Assembly: GCA_011033025.1 (NCBI GenBank)
Contig: WFMF01000490.1
Coordinates: 1 to 64,000, forward strand
From: Beroe forskalii
Taxonomy: Eukaryota; Ctenophora; Nuda; Beroida; Beroidae
Direction: 5' to 3'
Length of the DNA: 64,000 bases
Shown: positions 1-13,600 of the stretch, piece after piece
How positions within the stretch are numbered: position 1 is the first letter of the stretch
How the letters are laid out: every line of letters begins with the position of its first letter
Notes under the pieces: generated by a model
Database searches by the model: none
Told to the model about the DNA's origin: nothing
What the model saw: the letters and a program-made list of their open reading frames with translations, nothing else
Made by a program: the position numbers and the translations under genes

Positions 1-3000
1 TAAAACCCTTTTTTTGGGCTTAAAACTAGCTTTTTTCGCCATTTATTGGGGATGTCTCATGGTGGTCATATAGAAGTGTACCTGGTCATAAATTATGCGC
101 CTGAAACCACTGAACCAATGATATTCGCCAGTTTTCCTTTTGTTTTCCTGTAAAATCCAAAAAACCCTATTTTACCTCTCAAAACTGTGATCCAGGATGT
201 TCTTCATTTCTGAGGCACCCAAGATCCAAAATGAAAAAGCTTTGGCCGATTGAGCTGAAAATTTGCACGCCATCCATGGACGACCTAAGAAAGACATAAC
301 ATACTTCAGAATCCCGAAATCAGCCATTTTCTGTCTGTTATGGGGGTTAAAATCGCGTTTTTCGGCTTAAAACTGCCTTTTTCGCCCCTTATTGGGCGTA
401 GATATCTCATGGGTGGTCAAATAGAAGTGTATCTGGTCATAAATTATGCGCCTGAAACCACTGAACCAATGATATTCGCCAGTTTTCCTTGTTTTCCTGT
501 AAAACTAAAAAACCCTATTTTTACCTCTCAAAACAGTGATCCAGGACGTTCTTCATTTCTGAGGCACCCAAGATCCGAAATCGAAAAGCTTTGGCTGATT
601 GAGCTGAAAATTTGCACACCATCCATGGACGACCTAAGAAAGACATACCATACTTCAGAATCCCGAAATCAGCCATTTTCTGTCTGTTATGGGGGTTAAA
701 ATCGCGTTTTTCGGCTTAAAACTGCCTTTTTTCGCCCCTTATTGGGCGCAGATGTCTCATGGAAGGTCAAATAGAAGTGTATCTGGTCATAAATTATGCG
801 CCTGAAACCACTGAATCAATGATATTCGCCATTTTTCCTTGTTTTCCTGTAAAATCCAAAAAACCCTATTTTATCTCTCAAAACAGTGATCCAGGACGTT
901 CTTCATTTCTGAGGCACCCAAGATCCGAAATCGAAAAGCTTTGGCTGATTGAGCTGAAATTTGCACGCCATCCATGGACGACCTAAGAAAGACATACCAT
1001 ACTTCAGAATCCCGAAATCAGCCATTTTCTGTCTGTTATGGGGTTAAATCGCGTTTTGGGCTTAAAACTACCTTTTTCGCCCTTATTGGGCGTAGATGTC
1101 TCATGGGTGGTCAAATAGAAGTGTATCTGGTCATAAATTATGCGCCTGAAACCACTGAACCAATGATATCTGCCAGTTTTCCTTTGTTTTCCTGTAAAAT
1201 CCAAAAACCCTATTTTTACCTCTCAAAACAGTGATCCAGGACGTTCTTCATTTCTGAGGCACCCAAGATCCGAAATCGAAAAACTTTGGCCGATTGAGCT
1301 GAAAATTTGCACGCCATCCATGGACGACCTAAGAAAGACATACCATACTTCAGAATCCCGAAATCAGCCATTTTCTGTCTGTTATGGGGTTAAATCGCGT
1401 TTTTCGGCTTAAAACTGCCTTTTTCGCCCCCTTATTGGGCGTAGATGTCTCATGGGTGGTCAAATAGAAGTGTATCTGGTCATAAATTATGCGCCTGAAA
1501 CCACTGAACCAATGATATTCGCCAGTTTTCCTTTGTTTTCCTGTAAAATCCAAAAAACCCTATTTTTACCTCTCAAAACAGTGATCCAGGATGTTCTTCA
1601 TTTCTGAGGCACCCAAGATCCGAAATCGAAAAGCTTTGGCCGATTGAGCTGAAAATTTGCACGCCATCCATGGACGACCTAAGAAAGACATACCATACTT
1701 CAGAATCCCGAAATCAGCCATTTTCTGTCTGTTATGGGGGGTTAAAATCGCGTTTTTCGGCTTAAAAACTGCATTTTTTCGCCCCTTATTGGGCGTAGAT
1801 GTCTCATGGGTGGTCAAATAGAAGTGTATCTGGTCATAAATTATGCGCCTGAAACCACTGAACCAATGATATTCGCCAGTTTTCCTTTGTTTTCCTGTAA
1901 AATCCAAAAACCTTATTTGTACCTCTCAAACAGTGATCCAGGACGTTCTTCATTTCTGAGGCACCCAAGATCCGAAATCGAAAAGCTTTGGCCGATTGAG
2001 CTGAAAATTTGCAAGCCATCCATGGACGACCTAAGAAAGACATACCATACTTCAGAATCCCGAAATCAGCCATTTTCTGTGTGTTATGGGGGGTTAAAAT
2101 CGCGTTTTTCGGCTTAAAAACTGCCTTTTTTCGCCCCTTATTGGGCGTTGATGTCTCATGGATGGTCAAATAGAAGTGTATCAGCTGGTCATAAATTATG
2201 CGTCTGAAACCACTGAACCAATGATATTCGCCAGTTTTCCTTTGTTTTCCTGTAAAATCCAAAAAACCCTATTTTTACCTCTCAAAACAGTGATCCAGGA
2301 CGTTCTTTATTTCTGAGGCACCCAAGATCCGAAATCGAAAAGCTTTGGCTGATTGAGCTGAAAATTTACACGCCATCCATGGACGACCTAAGAAAGACAT
2401 ACCATACTTCAGAATCCCGAAATCAGCCATTTTCTGTCTGTTATGGGGGTTAAAATCGAGTTTTTCGGCTTAAAACTGCCTTTTTCGCCCTTAATTGGGC
2501 GTAGATGTCTCATGGGTGGTCAAATAGAAGTGTATCTGGTCATAAATTATGCGCCTGAAACCACTGAACCAATGATATTCGTCAGTTTTCCTTTGTTCTC
2601 CTGTAAAATCCAAAAACCCTATTTTTACGTCTCAAAACAGTGATCCAGGACGTTCTTCATTTCTGAGGCACCCAAGATCCGAAATCGAAAAACTTTAACC
2701 GATTGAGCTGAAAATTTGCACGCCATCCATGGACGACCTAAGAAAGACATGCCATACTTCAGAATCCCGAAATCAGCCATTTTCTGTGTGTCATGGGGGT
2801 TAAAATCGCGTTTTTGGGCTTAAAACTGCCTTTTTCGCCCCTTATTGGGCGTAGATGTCTCATTGGTGGTCAAATAGAAGTGTATCTGGTCATAAATTAT
2901 GCGCCTGAAACCACTGAACCAATGATATTCGCCAGTTTTCCTTTGTTTTCCTGTAAAATCCAATAAACCCTATTTTTACGTCTCAAAACAGTGATCCAGG

Positions 3001-6000
3001 ATGTTCTTCATTTCTGAGGCACCCAAGATCCGAAATCGAAAAGCTTTGGCCGATTGAGCTGAAAATTTGCACGCCATCCATGGACGACCTAAGAAAGACA
3101 TACCATACTTCAGAATCCCGAAATCAGCCATTTTGTCTGTTATGGGGGTTAAAATCGCGTTTTGGCTTAAAACTGCATTTTTCCCCATTTATTGGGCGTA
3201 GATGTCTCATGGGTGGTCAAATAGAAGTGTATCTGGTCATAAATTATGCGCCTGAAACCACTGAACCAATGATATTCGCCTGTTTTCCTTTGTTTTCCTG
3301 TAAAATCCAAAAATCCTATTTTTACCTCTCAAAACAGTGATCCAGGATGTTCTTCATTTCTGAGGCACCCAAGATCCGAAATCGAAAAGCTTTGGCCGAT
3401 TGAGCTGAAATTTTGCACGCCATCCATGGACGACCTAAGAAAGACATGCCATACTTCAGAATCCCGAAATCAGCCATTTTCTGTCTGTTATGGGGGTTAA
3501 AATCGCGTTTTCGGCTTAAAACTGCCTTTTTTCGCCCCTTTTTGGGCGTAGATGTCTCATGGGTGGTCAAATAGAAGTGTATCTGGTCATAAATTATGCG
3601 CCTGAAACCACTGAACCAATGATATTCGCCAGTTTTCCTTTGTTTTCCTGTAAAATCCAAAAAACCCTATTTTTATCTCTCAAAACAGTGATCCAGGATG
3701 TTCTTCATTTCTGAGGCGCCCAAGATCCGAAATCGAAAAGCTTGGGTTGATTGAGCTGAAAATTTGCACGCCATCCATGGACGACCTATGAAAGACATAC
3801 CATACTTCAGAATCCCGAAATCAGCCATTTTCTGTCTGTTAATGGGGGTTAAAATCGCGTTTTTCGGCTTAAAACTGTTTTTTCGCCCCTTTATTGGGCG
3901 TAGATGTCTCATGGGTGGTCAAATAGAAGTGTATCTGGTCATAAATTATGCGCCTGAAACCACTGAACCAATGATATTCGCCAGTTTTCCTTTGTTCTCC
4001 TGTAAAATCCAAAACCCTATTTTACCTTTTCAAAACAGTGATCCAGGACGTTCTTCATTTCTGAGGCACCCAAGATCCGAAATCAAAAAACTTTGGCCGA
4101 TTGAGCTGAAAATTTGCACGCCATCCATGGACGACCTAAGAAAGACATGCCATACTTCAGAATCCCGAAATCAGCCATTTTCTGTGTGTCATGGGGGGTT
4201 AAAATCGCATTTTTGGGCTTAAAACTGCCTTTTTTTGCCCCTTATTGGGCGTAGATGACTCATGGGTGGTCAAATAGAAGTGTATCTGGTCATAAATTAT
4301 GCGCCTGAAACCACTGAACCAATGATATTCGCCAGTTTTCCTTTGTTTTCCTGTAAAACTAAAAACCCTATTTTTACCTCTCAAAACAGTGATCCAGGAT
4401 GTTCTTCATTTCTGAGGCACCCAAGATCCGAAATCGAAAAGCTTTGGCCGATTGAGCTGAAAATTTGCACGCCATCCATGGACGACCTAAGAAAGACATA
4501 CCATACTTCAGAACTCGAAATCAGCCATTTTTGTCTGTTATGAGGGGTTAAAATCGCGTTTTTGGGCTTAAAAACTGCATTTTTCCCAATTTATTGGGCG
4601 TAGATGTCTCATGGGTGGTCAAATAGAAGTGTATCTGGTCATAAATTATGCGCCTGAAACCACTGAACCAATGATATTCGCCAGTTTTCCTTTGTTTTCC
4701 TGTAAAATCCAAAAACCCTATTTTTACCTCTCAAAACAGTGATCCAGGATGTTCTTCATTTCTGAGGCACCCAAGATCCGAAATCGAAAAGCTTTGGCCG
4801 ATTGAGCTGAAAATTTGCACGCCATCCATGGACGACCTAAGAAAGACATACCATACTTCAGAATCCCGAAATCAGCCATTTTCTGTCTGTTATGGGGGTT
4901 AAAATCGCGTTTTTCGGCTTAAAACTGCCTTTTTCGCCCCTTATTGGGCGTAGATGTCCTATGGGTGGTCAAATAGAAGTGTATCTGGTCATAAATTATG
5001 CGCCTGGAAACCACTGAACCAATGATATTCGCCAGTTTTCCTTTGTTTTCCTGTAAAACCAAAAACCCTATTTGTACCTCTCAAAACAGTGATCCAGGAC
5101 GTTCTTCATTTCTGAGGCACCCAAGATCCGAAATCGAAAAGCTTTGGCCGATTGAGCTGAAAATTTGCACGCCATCCATGGACGACCTAAGAAAGACATA
5201 CCATACTTCAGAATCCCGAAATCAGCCATTTTCTGTCTGTTATGGGGGTTAAAATCGCGTTTTTCGGCTTAAAACTGCCTTTTTCGCCCCTTATTGGGCG
5301 TAGATGTCTCATGGTGGTCAAATAGAAGTGTATCTGGTCATAAATTATGCGCCTGAAACCACTGAACCAATGATATTCGCCAGTTTTCCTTTGTTTTCCT
5401 GTAAAACTAAAAACCCTATTTTACCTCTCAAAACAGTGATCCAGGACGTTCTTCATTTCTGAGGCAACCAAGATCCGAAATCGAAAAGCTTTGGCCGATT
5501 GAGCTGAAAATTTGCACGCCATCCATGGACGACCTAAGAAAGACATACCATACTTCAGAATCCCGAAATCAGCCATTTTCTGTCTGTTATGGGGGTTAAA
5601 TCGCGTTTTTCGGCTTAAAACTGCCTTTTTTCGCCCCTTATTGGGCGTAGATGTCTCATGGGTGGTCAAATAGAAGTGTATCTGGTCATAAATTATGCGC
5701 CTGAAACCACTGAACCAATGATATTCGCCAGTTTTCCTTTGTTTTCCTGTAAAATCCAAAAACCCTATTTTTACCTCAAAACAGTGATCCAGGATGTTCT
5801 TCATTTCTGAGGCACCCAAGATCCGAAATCGAAAAGCTTTGGCCGATTGAGCTGAAAATTTGCACGCCATCCATGGACGACCTAAGAAAGACATACCATA
5901 CTTCAGAATCCCGAAATCAGCCATTTTCTGTGTGTTATGGGGGTTAAAATCGCGTTTTCGGCTTAAAACTGCCTTTTTTCGCCCCTTTATTAGCGTAGAT

Positions 6001-7688
6001 GTCTCATGGAGGTCAAATAGAAGTGTATCTGGTCATAAATTATGCGCCTGAAACCACTGAACCAATGATATTCGCCAGTTTTCCTTTTGTTTTCCTGTAA
6101 AATCCAAAAACCCTATTTACCTCTCAAAACAGTGATCCAGGACGTTCTTCATTTCTGAGGCACCCAAGATCCGAAATCGAAAAGCTTTGGCCGATTGAGC
6201 TGAAAATTTGCACGCCATCCATGGACGACCTAAGAAAGACATACCATACTTCAGAATCCCGAAATCAGCCATTTTCTGTCTGTTATGGGGGTTAAAATCG
6301 CGTTTTGGGCTTAAAACTGCCTTTTTTTCGCCCCTTATTAAGCGTAGATGTCTCATGGGAGGTCAAATAGAAGTGTATCTGGTCATAAATTATTCGCCTG
6401 AAACCACTGAACCAATGATATTCGCCGTTTTCCTTTGTTTTCCTGTAAAACTAAAAACCCTATTTTTACCACTCTCAAAACAGTGATCCAGGATGTTCTT
6501 CATTTCTGAGGCACCCAAGATCCGAAATCGAAAAGCTTTGGCCGGATTGAGCTGAAAATTTGCACGCCATCCATGGACGACCTAAGAAAGACATACCATA
6601 CTTCAGAATCCCGAAATCAGCCATTTTCTGTCTGTTATGGGGGGTTAAAATCGCGTTTTTGGGCTTAAAAACTGCCTTTTTCGCCCCTTATTGGGCGTAG
6701 ATGTCTCATGGGAGGTCAAATAGAAGTGTATCTGGTCATAAATTATTCGCCTGAAACCACTGAACCAATGATATTCGCCAGTTTTCCTTTGTTTTCCTGG
6801 GAAAATCCAAAAACCCTATTTTTACCTCTCAAAACAGTGATCCAGGCGTGTTCTTCATTTCTGAGGCACCCAAGATCCGAAATCGAAAAGCTTTGGCCGA
6901 TTGAGCTGAAAATTTGCACGCCATCCATGGACGACCTAAGAAAGACATAACATACTTCAGAATCCCGAAATCAGCCATTTTCTGACTGTTATGGGGGTTA
7001 AAATCGCGTTTTTGGGCTTAAAACTGCCTTTTTCGCCCCTTATTGAGCGTGGATGTCTCATGGGTGGTCAAATAGAAGTGTATCTGGTCATAAATTATGC
7101 GCCTGAAACCACTGAACCAATGATATTCGCCAGTTTTCCCTATTTTTACCTCTCAAAACAGTGATCCATGCGTGTCTTCATTTCTGAGGCACCCAAGATC
7201 CGAAATCGAAAAGCTTTGGCTGATTGAGCTGAAAATTTGCACGCCATCCATGGGCGACCTAAGAAAGACATACCATACTTCAGAATCCCGAAATCAGCCA
7301 TTTTCTGTCTGTTATGGGGGTTAAAATCGCGTTTTTGGGCTTAAAACTGCCTTTTTTCGCCCCTTATTGGGCGTAGATGTCTCATGGGAGGTCAAATAGA
7401 AGTGTATCTGGTCATAAATTATTCGCCTGAAACCACTGAACCAATGATATTCGCCAGTTTTCCTTTGTTTTCCTGTAAAATCCAAAAAACCCTATTTTTA
7501 CCTCTCAAAAAAGTGATCCATGCGTGTCTTCATTTCTGAGGCACCCAAGATCCGAAATCGAAAAGCTTTGGCTGATTGAGCTGAAAATTTGCACGCCATC
7601 CATGGATGACCTAAGAAAGACATACCATACTTCAGAATCCCGAAATCAGCCATTTTCTGTCTGTTATGGGGTTAAAATCGCGTTTTCC
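1..7688. repeat. Satellite array, about 22 monomers of about 350 bp
   Basis: The segment containing GATGTCTCATGGGTGGTCAA recurs at about 52, 401, 751, 1,097, 1,446, 1,798, 2,150, 2,504, 2,854, 3,200, 3,550, 3,903, 4,256, 4,605, 4,954, 5,306, 5,650, 5,999, 6,348, 6,700, 7,052 and 7,377. Copies are very similar and differ by point changes and by indels in A/T or G runs; the copy starting near 7,052 has a 25-base internal deletion. The array ends abruptly at about 7,688 and runs off the left edge. ORFs of 60-167 codons exist on both strands, but indels keep shifting their frames, so I treat it as non-coding. It begins 36 bases from the last exon of the giant gene and is presumably intronic. Confidence 0.95.
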
Positions 7689-7724
7689 TGTCTGTTATAG
7701 CAATGATAACAATGGTAATTTTAC

Positions 7725-10626
7725 CAGCTATGTTTCCCTCATCTGAGTCCTTGTCGCAGTATCTAGCAGCAGGGCACGGTTCACAGTGGTCAACAGATTC
7801 AGCTCCTAAGAGAGGGAAAAGGAAATAAATAAGGGAATTAATGATCATGATTCATGTCGAATGATAAAATGCAAGGGGATCTATTATCACTCATTCAAGT
7901 GATTTCTGTTCAAGTAATTGAACCTCACCAAACTTTAAAAAACACAGACTCTGCAACACAAACTCTTAGTAAGAAGTCTATGGAATCCCAATGGAAAAGG
8001 ATTGGAAAAAACCCTATGGTATCTCTATGGAATCCAACACTTCACACAAACCAATGGTATCTCTATGGAAACCAATAGTTCACACAAACCAATGGTATCT
8101 CTATGGAAACCAATTGTTCACACAAACCCATGGTATCTCTATGGAAACCAATAGTTCACACAAACCTATGGTATCACTATGGAAGCCCTCATTCCAAACA
8201 AACCTATGGTATCCCTGTGGAAGCCCTCATTCTAAATTAACCTATTGCATCTCCATGGAAACAAACCTATGGTTTCCCTGTGGGAGCCCTCATTTCAAAC
8301 AAACCTATGGTATCTCTGTGGAAACGAACCTATGGTGTCTCTGTGGAAGCCCTCATTTCAAACAAACCTATGGTGTCTCTGTGGAAGCCCTCGGGACACC
8401 TCTCCTTGTGGTTCATGCCCGTACAGAAGTACCCCACTGGACACTCGTGTTCTGTCAGGGTAGCTAGTGCTTCCTCCCCACAATAGTAACCTGGAAGAGG
8501 GTATGTGGAAGTCTAAGTACTTAGTAGGTTAGTGGCGGAGTGGCAGCCATGCAAAACATAACCTGTGATGAGAGGGGTATTGTAGGGATAAGTAAACTGG
8601 AATATGATACGGTATTTGTTCCCTTTTTATTTCATTTTTGAAGGCATTTCTTCTACTCCAACAGCTGTAGCGGCCAAAGACAGGAACATGGAAGGATAGA
8701 GATGTGAAAAACATTTTCTTGCGTTGAATCATCAAATACCAGAGAAATTGTATTATTTCAAGAAGGAATCGAGATTCCTGAAAAGTATGATCGTAACATA
8801 ACTCACCAGCAGGGCATGGAACACAGGCATCCTTCTGATTAGTCTGTCCGGTCTGGGTGTTGTAATACCCCACAGGACAAGGCTGGGTGGAGCCGTCAGA
8901 GGGACAGTAGTACCCAGCTGGACAGGGGATACCTGTGGAGGGAAGGAATTAGCTAAATTTTGCTCCATTTTCCAAGCCAGCAACGAAAAATAGGCGACTT
9001 CAATGAAACGCTTCACGATTTAAAACCATGATGGCTGCGGGACCATTCAGCTAAATTCAGTAGTAGCCAGCTGGACACGGAATACCTGTGGAGGGAAGTT
9101 GGAATATTTTGCGAAAGTTCTTGATACCTTAGGGTTGGCTCTCGAGTCACCTACAAAAAATAAGTGACATTGACAAACCGATTCACGACTTTAATAAAAA
9201 AAAAAAAACATGATGGCTGTGGGAACATTTAGCTAAATTTCTTGATATCACCGGGCTATTTTTCGAACAATAAGAGAATAAGTACCTGTCGTGCTGCCCT
9301 CCGGGCACTGCCAGCCCTCCCTGCAGTTCAGACAACTCTCTAGGGCTGGAGGGGGGCAGCAGTATTCAGGAGTACTTACCCAGCAGTACTTACCCAGTAC
9401 TTACAGAATATACGTGCTTATTTAGTCTGCTACTCTATAACATTGGCTTTAGATTGGCAGACACGTTAAGCTAAACAGTCCGCTAATACCTGTTGTGCTC
9501 CCCTCCGGGCACTGCCAGCCCTCCCTGCAGTTCAGACAGCTCTCTAGGGCAGGGGCTCCTGGGGTTTCCCTATACGTGTCTACCGGACACGGCGTGGGGG
9601 CTTCCGTTCCTGGGGGAGATGGTGCGAGATTAGAGGCATTTTTCAGAAAAGGCAAGTAAATGTGTTGATGGCGTCAAAGACAAGTCTTGGGTACTTCGAA
9701 GGGCTTCTAAACACAAAAAGGGCTTCTAAACATGGTAAATTTCACCTTAAAATAGAAAACAAAATTGAACGCCGCTTAGACACTACAAAACATGGGAATA
9801 CATCTAACCCTCTAAGCAGTAGTGGCCGGCAGGACAAGGGTAGGCTCTGTGGTTTGTTTCATCGTATGTTTCAGTAGACGAGGGCTGGTAGCTGCCGATA
9901 ATACACAGGTAGCCTGGCTGCACAGGGACCTAGGAGAGAGGGGGATTAACTATTAAGGTGATTCAAGACTTCAAGAGGATTTAAAAGGTAGAAGTAGAGA
10001 GGCTGGATCTTCACTATCCGCTCACCCGAATTATCTTTAAAAAAAGAAAAGTTCACTAACTTTCGAAGCCTTTGCATTTGAATCAACAGTGATCTGTCTC
10101 AGTCCTAAGTTGACAGGACTTACCGGTGACTTGTCCGTCTGTGCAGTATTTCCCAATGGGGCATATCTTACAGTCCTCAGCCACCCTCAGTCCCCTGGTC
10201 AGATCGTCAGTGTACGTGCCTCGTGGACACCGGGGAGGGGGATCCACCGACTCTGGGGTGGGAATGAGAAAGAGAGAAATGAGAATGAGAGAAATGGAGA
10301 TGAGAATTAAACCTAAAAAAATAAAACCAATCCAGACGATTTTATTTTCATGATATTCATAATTTGATAACAGTAAGATACCCAAAGCAAATGCTACATT
10401 AAAATATGGAAAATGTAGCAGAGTCCCATAAAATTTCACGAACAAGGACATCCAAATGCGGTCATTACCTGCAGGACAGTAACTGTACGGGAGACAGGAC
10501 ACCATGTCCACACTCTCAACTGGACAGTAGTGTCCCGGGGTACAGAACCAGCACTCGTCCTGTCCAGTGGACGGCTGGTAGGTGCCGGCAGGACAGTCTT
10601 CAGGGACAGCCGTCCCTTCTTCACAC
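7725..10626 (-). CDS. Giant gene exons 90-96 (most 3' exons seen)
   Basis: Exons: 10,469-10,626 (2-1), 10,124-10,252 (1-1), 9,809-9,913 (1-1), 9,490-9,609 (1-1), 8,807-8,932 (1-1), 8,368-8,490 (1-1), 7,725-7,805 (1-1). Pieces include CPAGTYQPSTGQDECWFC, CKICPIGKYC, GYLCIIGSYQPSS, CPAGHYCLEG, CLNCREGWQCPEGSTTG, GIPCPAGYYCPSDGS, GYYCGEEALATL and CEPCPAARYCDKDS. The last exon ends at a GTAAAATT donor just right of the satellite, so the gene should continue to the left of the window. Truncated duplicates of exons 93 and 94 lie at 9,283-9,370 and 9,058-9,095. Confidence 0.8.
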
Positions 10627-13600
10627 CTGGGGAGAGGTTTGAGATGAACATATGGGTCAAAACAAGTGCATCAATAATCCTTGAATGGTCATTTGAGATA
10701 CTCAATTTTTGAAGCCCTCAGTTTTTGAAACCCTTCGGGATTTTCAATCAATCAAATCAATCGATCATTCAATTTCCATCCTGCCATTTTCCAGCAACTG
10801 GTGACCCACGCAAACATTTAAACGTTAGAACTTTAACTGAATTCTGAAACGAAGAAGTTAGCACGCACTAACCTATGTCCAGCAGGGCAGATAACATGGT
10901 CCTTCTTGCTACTTCCCCCCGGACAGTAGTACCCACTCTGACACTTGAGGGAGGGGGTGACAGTGGCAGGGTTACAGTAGAACCCTGCAGTGCACGGGGT
11001 ACAGGTGTCTTCTGAGGGTGCACCCGTCTCAGAGAAGAAGGTACCTGGGAATTGAGATGCGTGTGTTAGAATCTGATAAGATGAAGATGGCTGCGTAAGG
11101 ACTTGGCATTTTGACAAGAAATTGTAGAGTTTCATTCATCTGGAATTAAATTGATATTTGGTATAGTGGCCGAAAAATGGGCACAAGATCTTGGATGAGG
11201 AAATATTTTTAGAGATGATTTTGAAAGGGCCTCACGGAAAATTGAAAACAGCTGACAAGTATTTCTTACCAGCTGGGCAGGCGACTAGTTCACCGTCCTT
11301 ACAGTAGTGCCCAGGGGGACACCTGCCATTGCACGTGCTGTCACCAACTGTGCAATCTGCGTCAGGGTTCTGAACCTGTATTTTAGAGAGGGGGTTAGTA
11401 ACTCTTGTTGCTGGAGTGGCGATAAATTATTGATATTGGAGACAATTAGTAAAAGAGGTGGTGATATTATCACGAATTCTAACTCTAACTCCAACTCTAA
11501 TCCCCCTCACCTGAGCCCCTCCTCCACAGTAGTATCCGTCCTGACATAGAGTGGTGGCTGCAGTCAGGGCTTCCACCCCACAATAGTACCCTCTAGTACA
11601 CGCCTGACATGACTCCCTGCTAGCTAGGTTGATGGCGTTGGAGAACGTTCCGGTGGGGCAAGGCTTCTTGGACTGTCCTACAAAAGTACAAGGAAACGAG
11701 AATTAAAGACCGAGTATATTGACGAAAATTATGATTGATCATTTCATTGAAAATAACGCTGCTGAGGGTCAGTTGTAAACTTTTTATTGTTACGGAAGAT
11801 ATCTTATATTAAGAGATTTCGAATATATCATGAGATAATCGCCGTCAGCTGAAATTGATTAGGACACATATTCGGCATATGACCACTTTGCAATCGGCGC
11901 CGATCAGCACCGATCCACCGCTGATTGCAAGGAGCTCATATGCCACATCTCCACAATCACAAAATCATATAAATTACCAGTGAGACAGTAGTAGCCAGCA
12001 GGACAATCTGTAGCCTCTGTCATGCCCCTCTCATCGCACTGTCTACCTTCCGTACATGCCAAACATTCCCACTGTCCTGAGGGAAAGGGAGGGTCGAATT
12101 CAGAGATTCTTTATTCCCTATTTTCAATTAACATTCCCACTAACCCATTCATGGATAGAACGTTCCCTATTCTCCAAACATGTCCTGATGGAAAAGTGGG
12201 GGTGGTTGGTAGAAGTTAATCTGACACGGCATTTATTTGCAGATAAATTCCATGCTGTGCATCGACACCATACCAGACCGACTTCTCATCTAATTCTTAT
12301 CATAAGCTGAGAAAAACCTATATTTTGAAAAAATAATGATTTTTCCCAGACAATTCAATAATTTGGAAATGGGCCAGAATCCAACTTACCCTCAGAAGGC
12401 TGGTAGAAGTTGATCTGGCAGGGGGTGGGGGTGGTAGCCCCCGCCTCACAGAAGTGTCCAGCAGGACACACCACTCCCTTGGTACCGTCAGTAGGGTTGG
12501 GGATGTCACTACCGCTCAGGCAGATGTAGCCTTGCTGACACACCTTCTCCACCTGAATTAGAGATAGGCTGATGAGTATTTCCTTTCACTGTGCATGTAA
12601 CGCTTGAGCCTTGTGAGGGCGTATAGGCAGGTGAAAATGGCGACCTGAGATATGAAATCCAAAACGAAATTTGAAAACAAAAAGATGCAAGAGATGGACT
12701 CACCGCATCTGAGGTGGCACCCAGTTGGTCGCAGTACTTGCCAGCCCCACACGGGGTACACCCCGTCTCTCCAGAGGAGGCCGTCAGCTGCTCACGGGAT
12801 GAAAACGTGCCTACGGAATATTAGGCATTATATTTTGGTGGTGGTACGACATCTCGTCTCAGGACACTTGATCTCTGGCTGTCTTTAGTCCCTCAAATAT
12901 CTCAAATATTCGAATCATCTTTCAGATGTAGATAAGATTTATAGATCACAAGATAGCAACAACTATCCCGGAAGATACACAAATCAGCCATTTTAAGATA
13001 TTCTCCGCTCACCTTTGGGACAGGGCTCAGGCTGGACTGTTCCCTGCACACAGTAATGTCCAATTGGACACTTGCCATTTCCCGTGTAGACCCCTTCATC
13101 GTCCTGCTCAGGTGGGTTGCCAGGGGAGGAAACAGCAGCTCCTCCAGTACAGTAGTGACCTGAGCAAAGGGGTTTAAAATCATCTCTTCTGAGGGGTTTT
13201 AACCTTAACCAAATCTTCTGTGGGGAAATGGGTCTAGGGTGGGGTAGAGGATTGAGGAGCGGAGTCCTCACCATTTCAACCACCATCTTTACTTTGCTTT
13301 ACATTTAATTAACTCTAAAGACAGTTATGGCATTAAATGTTTCAGTTGCAACTCCCAAAAAACCTTGACTCAATCATTTTGCGCACTCGAATTCAATTTT
13401 GAGCCCTATTCAACTTGGATTGGACTCACGAAGAAATCATTGTTTTAAATCATTGTTCGCAAGGTGCGTCAGTTTGTTACACAAGAAATAGACTCACATA
13501 AATGAATTTATAATGCTTATGTTTCAAATAAAAATGAAATAAAATCAATCATCAAATAACTAAAAAATAATGCGTAATGAATATAAAAGGTTGGCACTCA

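Noticed and set aside
340-7690. Repeated ORFs of 60-167 codons on both strands of the satellite
   Set aside because: Frames are broken by frequent indels between monomers on both strands; no codon-level conservation is visible.
8005-8395. Regularly spaced repeats that could suggest a CRISPR array
   Set aside because: Units are contiguous and diverge gradually, spacers are not unique, and the genome is eukaryotic.
7854-8486. Plus-strand ORFs through the array after exon 95
   Set aside because: They are readings of tandem donor copies on the wrong strand; repetitive and overlapping a confident minus-strand exon.
7725-13159. Treating exons 83-96 as a separate gene from 20,047-56,385
   Set aside because: No signal peptide, start or promoter lies upstream of 13,159, and the phase and module content continue from exon 82.
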